From Branchipolynoe longqiensis (taxonomy: Eukaryota > Annelida > Polychaeta > Phyllodocida > Polynoidae), in assembly GCA_030323885.1 (NCBI GenBank), contig CM059190.1:80840709-80904708 (forward strand): 64,000 nt of DNA. Reading direction: 5' to 3'. Each line of letters opens with the position of its first letter. Within the stretch, counting starts at the first letter, position 1. The position numbers and the translations under genes were made by a program. Of this stretch, positions 45,683 through 56,591 are shown piece after piece. The notes under the pieces were generated by a model. The model did no database searches and was not told the DNA's origin. It saw nothing but the letters and a program-made list of their open reading frames with translations.

Positions 45683-46036
45683 CAGATGCAGTGGCAGAAT
45701 CGGAAAGAACGCAGGCTTCCCGTGCGGAAGGTCAGGAGTTCGAATCAGGAATTTGAATCCGAGCCGGGTCAATCCAGTGACTTATGAAATTGATACGTGT
45801 CGCTTCCTAGCCCGGCACTCAGCATTAGTAGGATAGGGAAAGATCTGGTTGGTTCAGTGTAAGGATAGAGTGACTGAATGGGATATCAGGTCATGGTACT
45901 GACAGCCTGGTCTCCCACTGAGGGCAGCACTATAATTATCAAATTTGCCATGAGTGCGCATTGTCACAAGTAAGTACCCGTTCCTGATATTACCCTGGAT
46001 GTTGCAACGACCTAAAACTACAATAACCAAACAAAG
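45683..46036 (+). mobile_element. tRNA-derived SINE, type A
   Basis: ATGCAGTGGCAGAATCGGAAA, GGAGTTCGAATCAGG (T-arm partly duplicated), AGTAGGATAGGGAAAGATCTGG, TGACAGCCTGGTCTCCCACTG and a tail CTGGATGTTGCAACGACCTA. Confidence 0.7.
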
Positions 46037-46279
46037 CCCAAACGAACTGGTTGGCAATTGGCGCCCCATGGGGCACCCATGCGCACATGCCACAACCCCC
46101 CGTGCGCACGCACCCGGAAATGGGGCACCGGGACACGCCGACGCCGAGTTGCAACCAATTTCCTGATTATTAAAGTTCCGCACTTATCCTGAGATTAAGG
46201 CGGTGTCGGCCGAGGGGATGCTCGAACACACGCCTCTCGGAAACTACGAGGCGAGAGTGTCTACACTGTGGGAAGGATA

Positions 46280-46390
46280 CATCGACTGGACGCGGTGACT
46301 GAATCGGTAGAGCGTAGGCTCCCCATGCAGAAAGTCCTGAGTTCGAAATCCCAGTGGAGTCAAGCCGATGATTTATTAAATTGATATGTG
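46280..46390 (+). mobile_element. tRNA-derived SINE head, truncated
   Basis: TGGACGCGGTGACTGAATCGG, GAGCGTAGGCTCCCC and GAGTTCGAAATCCCAGTG, then stops after AAATTGATATGTGA. Confidence 0.6.
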
Positions 46391-46499
46391 ATACAGCAAA
46401 TTATTGGCCTTTTTTTTTAGTGGCATTCTCTATAGGTGCTTCCCATTAGACTCTTATTTTACATCAATTGAGTTTAATATTGACACCTCATCTGTGAGA

Positions 46500-47680
46500 A
46501 TTAAGGAATGTGACTAGACACACCTGTGAATTGTCAATGGTTTTGACAAACCAAGTGATATGAATTGAGCAATCCATAAATTGTCACTAGATTTGGCAAA
46601 CCAGGGCCCATATGTATGAGCCAATTTTTAACTGTACCAGGGTTAAAGGAGGGTCCCGGGTTATCTAAACCCGGTGTTCCAAATGTGTCACGGGGGATGT
46701 GTGAGACCAAAGCATGCATGGGTTAGCTAACGTTTCAGTTATTTATTGATTTGGGAGATCCCTCTGCGTTTGTAGCCATATATTAGGCTCAAATATGTTA
46801 AATGCTATCATATTTAACAGAATTACATACGGAATAAGTGAAATTTGATCAATTTAACCCTAAATTCGAACCCTTCTTAAGGCTACCGCTGCATTGGCGG
46901 CAATATTAATAGTTATATTTTTGAAGCAATGAACGTACAGTCAACAAACCACCGCCGCCGCCAGTATGGAAAGCGACGTCGATGCGGCGGCGGCAATTTG
47001 TTTACTTTACATTCATCGATTAGAAAATATTAATATTAATATCGCCGCCATTGCGGCGGTAGCCTTAAGAAGGATTCGAATTTAGGGTTAAATTGATCAA
47101 ATTTCACTTATTGCGTATGTAGTTCTTTTAAATATGATCACATTGAATAGATTTGGCCATAATCGGTGCCTAACCCCTCCGTTAACCCTACTTTTGCATG
47201 GGGTTAGTGCAGGCGTCTTTAAACTCGCCGAGTTAGTTTAACCCCGACACATGCATACAGACTTTTCACCACTAACCCGGGAAATCCGCATGACGGAGGG
47301 TTACAACCGCTAACCCGGGCTCATACATATGGGCCCAGGCAATGTTATAACGGGAATCCATGAATTGTCAATACTTTTTGCCGAACCATGCAATGTGATT
47401 CGAAGAATCCATGGAATCTCATTATATTCGGTAGACCATGCAATGTAATTCGAGGGATCCATGAATTGTCAACATTGTTGGCAAACCATGTAATGTTATT
47501 CAACGAACCCATGAATTGTCACTACTGTTAGAAACCCATGCAATCTAATTACAGGACCCTATGCATTTTCAATATTTGGGTTTGAACTAGCTAATCTGAT
47601 TAAAGGAACCTAGACATTCCGAATTGCTGTTCAAATCAAACAATTTGATCAGCGAATCTGTAAATGACAGATGAGGGTTT
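46500..47680. repeat. Minisatellite, CCATGAATTGTCAATA units, interrupted by a foldback element
   Basis: Units of about 60 bp: AAACCATGCAATGTAATTCG, GGATCCATGAATTGTCAA and TATTGTTGGC, diverged. The array runs 46500-46604 and 47339-47680, with the element 46605-47335 between. Confidence 0.65.
46605..47335. mobile_element. Foldback element with CAG target duplication, copy 3
   Basis: The ends GGCCCATATGTATGAGCC and GGCTCATACATATGGGCC are perfect inverted repeats between CAG at 46602-46604 and 47336-47338. Subterminal regions are rich in CCGGGTTA/TAACCC. The core palindrome GGCTACCGCTGCATTGGCGG mirrors CGCCATTGCGGCGGTAGCC. Length is 731 bp. Confidence 0.75.
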
Positions 47681-47879
47681 TTCACTCTATCAAATTCAAC
47701 CTCACATTCAAGCTTGCAACATGAAACCTAACATGATTCATCTATTAATAGATCACTGACCTTGGAATAGTGTCAGTGCTAGGATAGCTCAGGTAGGTCA
47801 GTCAATACTTGCCCACTAGCCACTTATTGGATAAAAGGAGCAATATTCCAGAGGCGGTGTGGTAATTCTATTTAGAATC

Positions 47880-48400
47880 CCTCCAGAATCCTCGCTATTT
47901 CAGCATGATGCGCGAAAAGGAAGAGAGGCAAGGCGGGGGTGGAAAGAAAGGCGTTTATTAACGCCTCAACAACAGAGCATACAGAGACAGAGAAATATAC
48001 AGGGTCAGGAGCAATGCAATGAAGGGGCTCATGAGGAGCGAGAATAAAAGGTTCATGAGGAGCAACGCGGTGAGGGCTCATAAGGCGCAAATAGGAAAGT
48101 ACAAGGAGATAGGAATGATGAGGCAGAGTTAATGTTTGTATAAGTTCAGAGAGGGGGTGCCGAGGAGCCCTCCACCAAAAAAGGGCGGAGAGGGCTCGAG
48201 GCGCGCCCGAGGGGGCGAGGGGGGAGCGGCAGAGAGGGTGCAAGAGGGCGAGAGAAAGTGAGCAGCGGGCGTCGGGTGAGGCGCGAATGCTGCGGGGCAG
48301 GTGGGTGGGGGAGGGAGCGGCGCGCGGCGGCGTCGGGTGAGGTGTGAGCGCGGCGCGACAGCGGGGGCGGGGGGAGGGTCTCTTCCTCTCCTCGCATCAA
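47880..48400 (+). repeat. Purine-rich GA/GC-rich tract
   Basis: Predominantly GAGG, GGCG and GAGAG words on +. The perfect 9-bp hairpin CGTAATGCTTCGCATTACG (48402-48420) closes it. Open frames here are compositional. A CpG-rich promoter is possible but unsupported. Confidence 0.5.
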
Positions 48401-48519
48401 ACGTAATGCTTCGCATTACGACCAACCCGTTTTATCTAGGAGTCCATTACCCCAGACTGGACCACCAGTGTGACAGAGAGGGCTAGATCAGGATCAAAGT
48501 AGTCATAGGAGGATGGTTA

Positions 48520-49906
48520 AGTCTAGGTCACACCTACCCGGATGAGGGGACCGGACAGGCCCCGACCCGTCATCCGGCATGGTCCGTGGCGAACCTGAGG
48601 TCATCCGTGGGTCATCCATGGCTCTCCTTGGTGATCCGGAATCATCCGGGATCAGCCCCGGATGTTTTAAAATGTTTAAAACTTCCAGGATGATCTGGGG
48701 TGATCTGGGGGAATAATGCAATATGGGGTTAACCGGCATCATCCGTGGTGATCCGTGACTCATCCAGGTTTTTCCGGGGGTCGTCCCTGTCTCGCCCGGG
48801 GCAGTTCTGGTCAGTTATACTCCGGGAGTAGTCCGGAGGTTGTCCGGGGGTCATCTGGGGGTTGTCTGGGGGGTTGTCTGGGGCCGATCCGTGGCTGATC
48901 CGGGACTAATCCGTGGCTGTGGACCATGGCTCATATGGGTAGGTGTGAGAGCGAGGCAAAAACGACCAAAAATAGCGATTTTATCTGTGGCTGTCCAGGA
49001 CAGTCCTGGGTTTAAGTCGCACCTACCCGAACAAGCCCCGGATTTTGATTCAGACCACCCCCGGACCAGTCACCCGGACCGCCGCGGACCGCCCTGGATA
49101 AAATCGCTGTTTTCGTTTGTTTTTTTGCCTCGCAATCACACCTTCCCGGAGGAGCCCCTGGACGAGCCCCGGACCAGAGGCCGGATCGCCCTGGACCACC
49201 CCGGACCACCCCGGACCACCCCCAGACTCTGCGGCGTAGCCACGGACTAGTCCCGGATGAGTGATCCGGGGTAAACCGGGCAGTCCGGGGCGATCCATGG
49301 CTGATCCATGGTGTTCCAGGGCATCCGGGTTTAATCCGGGAAGTCCGGGAGTGGTCCCTGGCTAGGCCGGGGGTAGTCCTGGATAGTCCGGGGATTGTCC
49401 GGGTCAAACCGTGGCTCAAAATGACCCTGGACCACCGCCGGACAGCCCCTGACCACCCCCGAATTACCCGGACCACCCCCATACCACACCAGGACCACCC
49501 CCGGATCATACCGGATTGAGCCGGACCCCAGACCACCCCGGATGTTTTAAACATTTTAAGACATCCGGGGCTGAGCCTGGACGGCGCCGGATGAGTCACA
49601 TATCAGGCCGGATCAGGGGGGTCGCCATGGACGACCCGCGGACGAGCCACGGATTGCCCCGGATCGCCCCGGACCACCCCCGATGGCGGTCCGGGGCTCG
49701 TCCGGCCCCTGATCCGGGTATGTGTGACTGGGGCTTTAACATTTTAAAACATCCAGGCAGACCCTGGACGAGCCACGGATCACGCCGGACCACCACAGAC
49801 GAGCCACGGATGAGCCACGGATCACCCTGGATCGCCACAGACCCCCCCCCCGGATGATGGTCCGGGGCTCGTCCGGCCTCTGATCCGGGTAGGTGTGACT
49901 GGGGCT
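48520..49906. mobile_element. Word-array Harbinger-type MITE, CCGGAT family, outer copy
   Basis: The ends AGTCTAGGTCACACCTACCC and GGGTAGGTGTGACTGGGGCT are inverted repeats between TTA at 48517-48519 and 49907-49909. Interior words are GGTCATCCG, ATCCGGG and CCGTGG. GATGTTTTAAAATGTTTAAA lies 141 bp from the left. The element is split by a second copy (49015-49735). Without it, it is 663 bp. Confidence 0.7.
49015..49735. mobile_element. Word-array Harbinger-type MITE, CCGGAT family, nested copy
   Basis: The ends AGTCGCACCTACCC and GGGTATGTGTGACTGGGGCT lie between TTA at 49012-49014 and 49736-49738. The interior is dense in CCGGACCACC and GATCCGGGG. An internal GATAAAATCGCTGTTTTCGT block is inverted relative to TAGCGATTTTATC in the outer copy, so it sits in reverse. 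Confidence 0.65.
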
Positions 49907-49909
49907 TTA

Positions 49910-50278
49910 GGAACATAGCTGAGCAGGATCAGAAACATTATTATCACAGGGAACAGACAACAAACAAGGTGTCTTCTCAGTTGTCTAAGATCTTGGCAAA
50001 TACTCTAATCAAGCAATCGATGCAGTCGATGGGATTCCTGTAGGGTTCAAAGCCGGTATCTGTAGTGGGAAAGCACTCTAAAATGCCAAAACAGAAAAAC
50101 AACCAAAACCATTGAAAAACTTACATGTGTGTGTTTTTTTGTTTTTGGTAAATATGTTTATTCTACTGAATAAGTCTTTTGTCGGTGCCGAAGCACTGGT
50201 CTTCCAGCCATTTTTCAATTCAGGGTTATTTGTTCTGTAATAAGCTCAACAGAATTACTCATGGCATCTGTGATGGAT
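49910..50278. other. No feature recognised
   Basis: Unique-looking sequence. A T-rich run is at 50130-50150. Confidence 0.3.
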
Positions 50279-50530
50279 GGCCACACATCGATTAATTTGT
50301 TTATATGTCCTACTTGATTGATTGATTGATTGTTCGAGTGATAACTGCATTGATTGATCGATCAAATCTTCGATCGATTGCTCGATACATTGCTGATGTA
50401 TTCCGTGATTGCTTGGTCGATTGCTTGCCTAATGGATCGCCAGATGGACTGCTAGGTGGACCACTCGATTGAGTGATATATCGATTGGTTGAGTGACTGC
50501 TTGATTGATTTGTTGATTGATGTGTGGTTT
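50279..50530. repeat. GATTGATT-word segment with CCACACATC ends
   Basis: GCCACACATCGATTAATTTG at the left and TTGATTGATGTGTGGTTTTC at the right are imperfect inverted repeats. The interior is degenerate TCGATTGATTGA. It could be a small word-type MITE or a decayed tetranucleotide repeat. Confidence 0.45.
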
Positions 50531-50737
50531 TCGCCTTCGCAGTACCTATGGTGGTCATGTCGTGGACAAATACCGACTTCCAACTGTGCGCACAGTGCTG
50601 CCTAAGATGATATACTGCTGGACCCATAGGGAAATAATATTTCACTGAGTCACAGGTATCCTGATATTGCCATATCCTACTAATGACAATGATACTCATC
50701 CATGTTTTCATTTGAGTTAAAATAAATTAGTTTTTCT

Positions 50738-51045
50738 GTTTTTTCTTAAAGATTTATACTGCCTTTCATGGATAAGTCTGAATAAACTTGTTTTCACCAT
50801 TAGACAGTTGGTCGATAGAAAACCTGAGCCGACACTTTTACTGACTCAAGGGATTCTTAGCCTCGCACAGCACATAGACATGGTATGAGACCAACTGGCC
50901 TTTGATGATGCTATGAGTTATACACAGCGGTGGAAATCCAAAGTAGCCAAGGTGGTGGCATGGGGAATTGAACCACCAACTTTCTGAATAGGAGTATGAC
51001 CTTGAAAAATGTCAGACATTCTAACCACTCCTCCACAGAGAACTC
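50738..51045 (-). mobile_element. tRNA-derived SINE, type C
   Basis: On +, AAGATTTATACTGCCTTTCA, TTGTTTTCACCATTAGACAG, ACCAACTGGCCTTTGATGAT and GGGGAATTGAACCACCAACT, ending CCACTCCTCCACAGAGAAC. This is the inverse of the type-C consensus. Confidence 0.75.
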
Positions 51046-51122
51046 CACTCTTTCGATAGTGTGGTATGATCAAATAAATAGTTATGAAATAATATTCTTA
51101 GCTCATTTTGTCATATCTTATA

Positions 51123-52194
51123 CAGTATAACCCCTTTAAACCAAGCTCGGGTAAACCAAATGATCGTTTAATCCAAACATTTTTCCACGGCCTGGCAAAA
51201 TACTACCATTTATCATATAAAAGAGTTGGTTAAACCAAAGTGGGTTAATCCAAATTATCGGTTAATCCAAACAAAATTGCCGGTCCAAGGGCACTTCCAG
51301 TATGGTTAAACCAAACTTTCATGTGGTTATAAGGTCATCTGGTCATCTGAGAACCCACCGCTTCTTAGACCAGGCTTGTTTGGATAACTGTTAGCAATAG
51401 TTTGTGGGGGGGTGAGGGGGAGGGAGCGGGGAGTAGGGTGGCTAGCCGGTGTCGCAGTTTCAATGCCCAGTCAGTTTCCACGGCCCGTATAGACTCAAAC
51501 TCAAGGCATTGTCAATGGTCATGAGCAATCTTCATACAGAAAATACAGCAAAAGTGAAATATCTCTAAAACTACGCCACCTATTAACAAATCGCTTGGTG
51601 CACATATAGAAAACATCTTTACCAAAAAGACTCTATTAAATTTATAAGGTTAGGGTTCTTGATTAGTATTACTTTTGAATAAAACTAAGGTTTTGCACTG
51701 CATGTACCGTCACACTCAAGGCATTGTCAATGGTCACTAGCAATCTTCATACAGAAAATACAGGAAAAGACTCTAAAACCACATCACCTAGAAACAAATC
51801 GCTTTATACACATGTAGAAAACATCTTTACCAAAAACATTATATAAAATTTATAAGTTTAGTGACGATGATGTTAGATTTTGATGCATACGCATGAAACT
51901 GACCGGGCGCTGAAACTGACCGGGCGCTGACACTGCGACACCGGAGAAGGGAAGTGAGTGTGCGGGGGCAGTAGTGTGTGTGTGGGGGGGTGGGGGGAGG
52001 GGGGGTGCGGGAAGGTGGGGAGAGTAGGTTGGCGAGCCGGATGGGGAAAGTGAGTGTGTGTGTGGACAGTAGTGTGTGTGTGGGGGGGGGGAGTCAAAGT
52101 CATAGTCAAAACCAAAGCTTGGTTAAACCAATGATCGGTTAATCCAAACAAATTCATAGGGTCCCTTAAAGTTTGGTTTAACGGGGTTATACTG
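51123..52194. mobile_element. Tc1/mariner-like (pogo-type ends) non-autonomous element
   Basis: CAGTATAACCCCTTTAAACC at the left and GGTTTAACGGGGTTATACTG at the right are inverted repeats flanked by TA. CAGTA-AACCCC-type ends with TA duplications are typical of pogo/Tigger relatives. Subterminal GGTTAAACCAAA and GGTTAATCCAAA words recur. Inside are two copies of a 150-bp segment (CAAGGCATTGTCAATGGTCA at 51500 and 51717). No transposase frame. Confidence 0.75.
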
Positions 52195-52424
52195 TATTTG
52201 TATTGTTACCTAATACCACATTGCAAAAGAGTTAATAGACTTCAGACTGTGAGAAAACTCTAGTCTCATTTTTCTTTGTCTTTAATGAGACAGTAATTGA
52301 TTACCTGCAGACGATTTCTATTGCTTTTAGTGCTCCTTGTACCCAATGGTGGACTAATCACATTACTAAGCAATTGTTTTTACTCGGCCGGGTTTCGAAC
52401 TCACCGCACAGGAAGATTAACTGG

Positions 52425-52745
52425 TTAGTTGGTTGTTGGAAGGTAACGTCCTGACAACATCTAATGTTATATCAGGATAGGTACCGACTTGTGAATGTGA
52501 ACATTCCTGGTTACTTTATAGTGCTGCCCCACTAGGAAATCAAGCCACGAGCACCATGACCTGATATCCCACTCAGTCAGATTCTTCCGACACTGAGCCA
52601 ACTAGTCCTTGTCCTATCCTATTGATTCCAAGTGCCAAGCGAGGAAACGAGAAGCATACATTGTGTAAATCATTGGTTTGATGCAATTGGGAATCGAACT
52701 CCCCATCTCCCACACGGTAGCGCTGCGCTCTACCGATTCGGTGGA
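52425..52745 (-). mobile_element. tRNA-derived SINE, type A
   Basis: On +, TTGGTTGTTGGAAGGTAACG, TTATAGTGCTGCCCCACTAG, ATATCCCACTCAGTCAGATT, and the head inverse CGAACTCCCCATCTCCCACA then CTCTACCGATTCGG. Confidence 0.75.
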
Positions 52746-53089
52746 AGACTAACGTATATGGTCATATCGGGCTGGTTTGTCCCGAGGGCAATGACCAGCA
52801 GGGCTAGAAAAAATACATGTAGTGAGATGGCCAGAATCCCTGAATAACACACGCAAAGATCAACACAAACAAAACCTCACATAACATTCAACCTAGCCCA
52901 TAATACCAACGCCATCCAACAACATCTTTCCAAGATGGCGGGGTTAACCGGAGTCAACGTCAGCAAGCCGGTTTTGAGAAGCAGATTACCTCCGTGCCTC
53001 CCTGGCATCTGTCAGAGCCACTTGCAGCCATACCACCGACCCACCTAGCATTGACCACTGGGATTTCCCCAGGCCCTCACAACTCAAGA

Positions 53090-53560
53090 GCATCCGTCAC
53101 AGCCCCTCTCCTGTGTACCCTTCCCCGTCCTGCCCCCGCCCCGCCTTGCCCCACGCCCATCCCTGTACCGCCCCGTCCCGCCCCACCACGCCCTTCCCTG
53201 CTCCACCCCCACCCCGACCCCCCCCGCCCGCCCGACCCCCGCTCTGACTCGCCACCCGAATCGCATCCCAGACTCAGTAGTCACCGCTACCGGCCCCGCC
53301 CCACTCCCCACTCCCCACGCCTCCCTACACCCTCCCTCCCCACTCCCCACGCCGTCTCACACCCTCCCGCTCCACCGCGTCCCACACCTTCCCTCCCCAC
53401 CCTGACCCAGAGCGTCGCTCCCCGCCCCGTCCCGCTGACTGCCCAGTCCCTCCCCGTACCTCCTCGCCCTACCCCGCCCTACACCGACCAGCCCTACCCC
53501 ACCCAGCCCCGGCCCGCCCTGCCTGGCCACCCAAATCCCACCACAGACCCTGCTAGCACA
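53090..53560 (+). repeat. C-rich degenerate tract
   Basis: CCGCCCCGTCCCGCCCCACC-like repeats. The 219-codon frame over it is proline-rich with no stop because of composition, and is not a gene. Confidence 0.75.
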
Positions 53561-53634
53561 CTCAATACCTACTCACCGAGCCACCCACCGTGCCTTGAAA
53601 ACTACAGGGCAAAGGCAGCTTCTGACTTCTGTAA

Positions 53635-54320
53635 TGGTGCAGTCACACTATGACGTAATGACCAATGTGAGTTTGACGTGGGCGACTTTAGAAAAAGTTG
53701 GATGACACTGTGGGATGGTCAACGTGGGTGTAACAACGTCGGGAACGAGAGAGGACGTAGAAGAAATTAATTTGGCGAACGAGATCCTAGCGACATCCTT
53801 GCATGCTCAACATCATCGAGGTGATCGCGACACGGCTTTGGCAAGCATCCAACGAGACTCGGACGTCGTCGGAATGACACCGGAACAGGGCTTCGATGAG
53901 GCCGTAATGGGGCTTCTACATGACCGAATGGAGCTTCAACGAGGCCGTAACGGGGCTTTGACGAGACTCCGACGTCGTCGAAAATGACACCGGAACGTGG
54001 TGTAGTAACCACCCCATGTGACAGCATGGACGCGAGGCGACGTTGACTTGATGTAGATGACAAGGTGATAACGAGAGCCTAACGTGACCATAACGTGACG
54101 CGAAAGTCTTATCAACTCGTCGCATCACGTCAAAGTTTATTCAACATGTCCAAAACATCGATGTCCTCTGATAAGAGGCGACGAGAGGTGACGAGAGTGG
54201 ACCTGATGTGACAAGAGCTTAACATGACTGTGACATGACTTTAATGTGACCTGACGTGATGATGAAAAGTTGCCACGTTGGAGTCACGTTGGGCCATTAC
54301 CTCATAGTGTGACTGCACTA
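53635..54320. mobile_element. Word-array Harbinger-type MITE, ACGTT-related family, reversed
   Basis: The ends TGGTGCAGTCACACTATGACG and TCATAGTGTGACTGCACTA are inverted repeats between TAA at 53632-53634 and 54321-54323. Interior words are GACGTCG, AACGAG and ACGTGAC. The shared block appears inverted (AACATGTCCAAAACATCG at about 54143), 165 bp from the right end. Confidence 0.7.
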
Positions 54321-54335
54321 TAAAGGGATTAATGT

Positions 54336-54665
54336 TGTGGGTAGCAGTTGGAGTTTGACGTCCTGGCAAAATCTAAGGTCATATCAGGGCAGGTACCGAA
54401 TTAAGACAGTGCGGACTCATGGCAGCTTTATAGTGCCACCCCACTGGGAAATCAGGCTGGTGGCACCATGACCTGATATCTCCCTCAGTCACATTATCCT
54501 GACACTTAACAAACCAGTCCTTACCCTATCCTGTTAATGCTGAGCGCCATGCTAGGAAGTGACAAGCATAAATTTTAGAAGTCATTCGATTGACTTGACG
54601 GGCAACCAAACTCCCGATCTCCCACACATGAGGGACATGTTGTACCGACTCAGCCAACGCACCCG
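54336..54665 (-). mobile_element. tRNA-derived SINE, type A
   Basis: On +, GTTTGACGTCCTGGCAAAAT, TTATAGTGCCACCCCACTGG, TTACCCTATCCTGTTAATGC and AAACTCCCGATCTCCCACAC, ending GTACCGACTCAGCCAACGC. It starts 12 bp after the TAA of the preceding MITE. Confidence 0.75.
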
Positions 54666-54933
54666 GTAGCAGCTAATTGTACCGCAGGCATCGCAGAAAC
54701 AGTTCTTGGAAGAGTTTCACTGTGGACCTTCCCCTTTAATGGCGGTGCGAAGAAATAATGTTATGGACAGCCTGATATTTTGGTAAAAGGTAGTCTAGAA
54801 CATGTCTGCAACAAAGCTGCTCCCTGCTGGCAGTGGGAGGAACTAGCATTGTGGGTAGCGGCTGACTGTGGATCGTGCACACTCGGTGAAAATGTCCTGA
54901 AGAGGGTTTTCATCATCAATGACGTCATTATCA

Positions 54934-55160
54934 AGACAGGATGGCCGAATAAGTTAGAGCGTCCATCTCCCGTGTTTGGTAGATCGTCGGGTCGTCGGTT
55001 CGAACCCTGGTCGAGTCAAACCAATGACTTAAAAAGTGATACTTGTCGCTTCGTAGCCAGGTGCTCAGCATTATTAGGATAGGGCAAGGATCAGTGGAAT
55101 GAGGAAGACCAATCGTCCATGATTGAAATTTCCCCTGCTTAAACAACGAATGTACCAACA
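54934..55160 (+). mobile_element. tRNA-derived SINE, type B
   Basis: GACAGGATGGCCGAATAAGTT, TCGGTTCGAACCCTGGTCGA, TAGGATAGGGCAAGGATCAG, GAGGAAGACCAATCGTCCAT and CTGCTTAAACAACGAATGTA. Confidence 0.8.
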
Positions 55161-55690
55161 AAAATGTGCCTTCTGATGGTGGGAGGTGAAGTTAATATTA
55201 TCACTGCGCATGCCCTGTGGACAATGTATATTCAGTTGACAAACTCAAAGTGTGCGCATATCCCACTAGAACAGATTCTACCCTGTCATTGTGGTGAATG
55301 AATGTCTCATGATCATGTTTTAAACACCGGATAAAATATGTGTATTAAATAAATATGCAGATACACTGAGCTGTGCCAACAAATTGTAACACGATTATTA
55401 CCCTCGGCCATATTGACCCAATGGGTAGCAATAGAATATTCAACATTTATACCAGAGAATTTTGTTTTATCAACAAACATGTCCTCATATCTTTTTCTAA
55501 CACAAGTTTGTTTTCTCAAAGATCAATCTGTAGGTTAGGCGTCATGATGTTGCATTACATACTATCTATTCATAAAGGGTAGTGAGAAGACAACCATTAA
55601 TGGGTTCACTGTTCCTAAAATATATATAATTGTCAACAGTTTAATTTATGCTTGTGTACTGGGTCTGGAACTTGCGAATGCAAATACCTT
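55161..55690. other. No gene recognised
   Basis: AT-rich unique-looking sequence. Overlapping open frames on both strands (55313-55582) show no family resemblance. Confidence 0.3.
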
Positions 55691-55804
55691 AATGTCTTAT
55701 TTCAGCGTGAAAGCGTTCAGAGGGACGTGTGGTGAGGTGCGGATACAGGGATTGCGATGGTCGCGAAATGCTAGGTGTAAAATCACACGACCAACAAACC
55801 TTCC

Positions 55805-56450
55805 GGACCCCAATCCCCTCCCCCCCCACCCACCATCCCCCAGCCCACTCCCCTCCCCCTCCTTCCCTCACCACACCCACCAACCCCCAGCCCACTCCCC
55901 TCCCTCCTCCTTCCCTTCCCCCCACCCCATCCCAGCCCCCAGCCCACTCCCCTCCCCCTCCTTCCCTTCCCCCAACCCCATCCCAGCCCGCAGGCAACCC
56001 CCCTCCCCCTCCTTCCCTCACCCCACCCACCAGTCCCCAGTCCCCAGCCCACATCCCACTCCCCTCCCCCTCCTCCCCTTCCCCCCCACCCACTCCCCTC
56101 CCCTCCTTCCCTCACCCCACCCACCAGCCCCCAGCCCACTCCCCTCCGCATCCTCCCCCCACCCCAGTCCCCAGCCCAATCCCCTCCCGCATCCTTCCCT
56201 TCCCTCCATCCCAACCCACTCCCCTCCCTCCTCCTTCCCTTCCGTTCCCTTCCCCCACCCATCAGGCCCTCAGCCCACTCCACTCCCTCTTCCTTTCCTT
56301 TCCTTTCCTTTCCTTTCCTTTCCCTTCCTTTCCCCTTCCTTTTCCCTTCCCTTCCCTTCCCCCACCCCCAGCCCCCAGCCCACTCCACTCCCTCCTACTT
56401 CCCTTTCCCCCACCCCCATCCATCAGTCCACTCCCCTGCCACCCACAAAC
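55805..56450 (+). repeat. Pyrimidine (C/T)-rich minisatellite
   Basis: Repeated CCCAGCCCACTCCCCTCCCT and TCCTTCCCTTCCCCCACCC units of about 40-50 bp, with a TTTCC run near 56300-56345. Long proline/serine frames are compositional. The - strand is G-quadruplex-prone. Confidence 0.85.
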
Positions 56451-56591
56451 CCCTGCACGTCCACTGACCTAATAAGCCACAACGTCGATTGCAATCCGCA
56501 TCGTAAATTGAGCGCCTGAAGCGACTTATAGTGCCGACAGGTCGCTTAATTAGCCCAGCGGAATAATTCAACGGCGGTAGATTCTGCAGCT

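Noticed and set aside
48129..48425. Proline/arginine-rich frames in the purine-rich tract
   Set aside because: Compositional; overlapping open frames on both strands and no recognised domain.
52994..53653. 219-codon proline-rich frame
   Set aside because: It is a composition effect of a degenerate CCCGCC tract. There is no splice or start context, and the frame runs into the border of a MITE.
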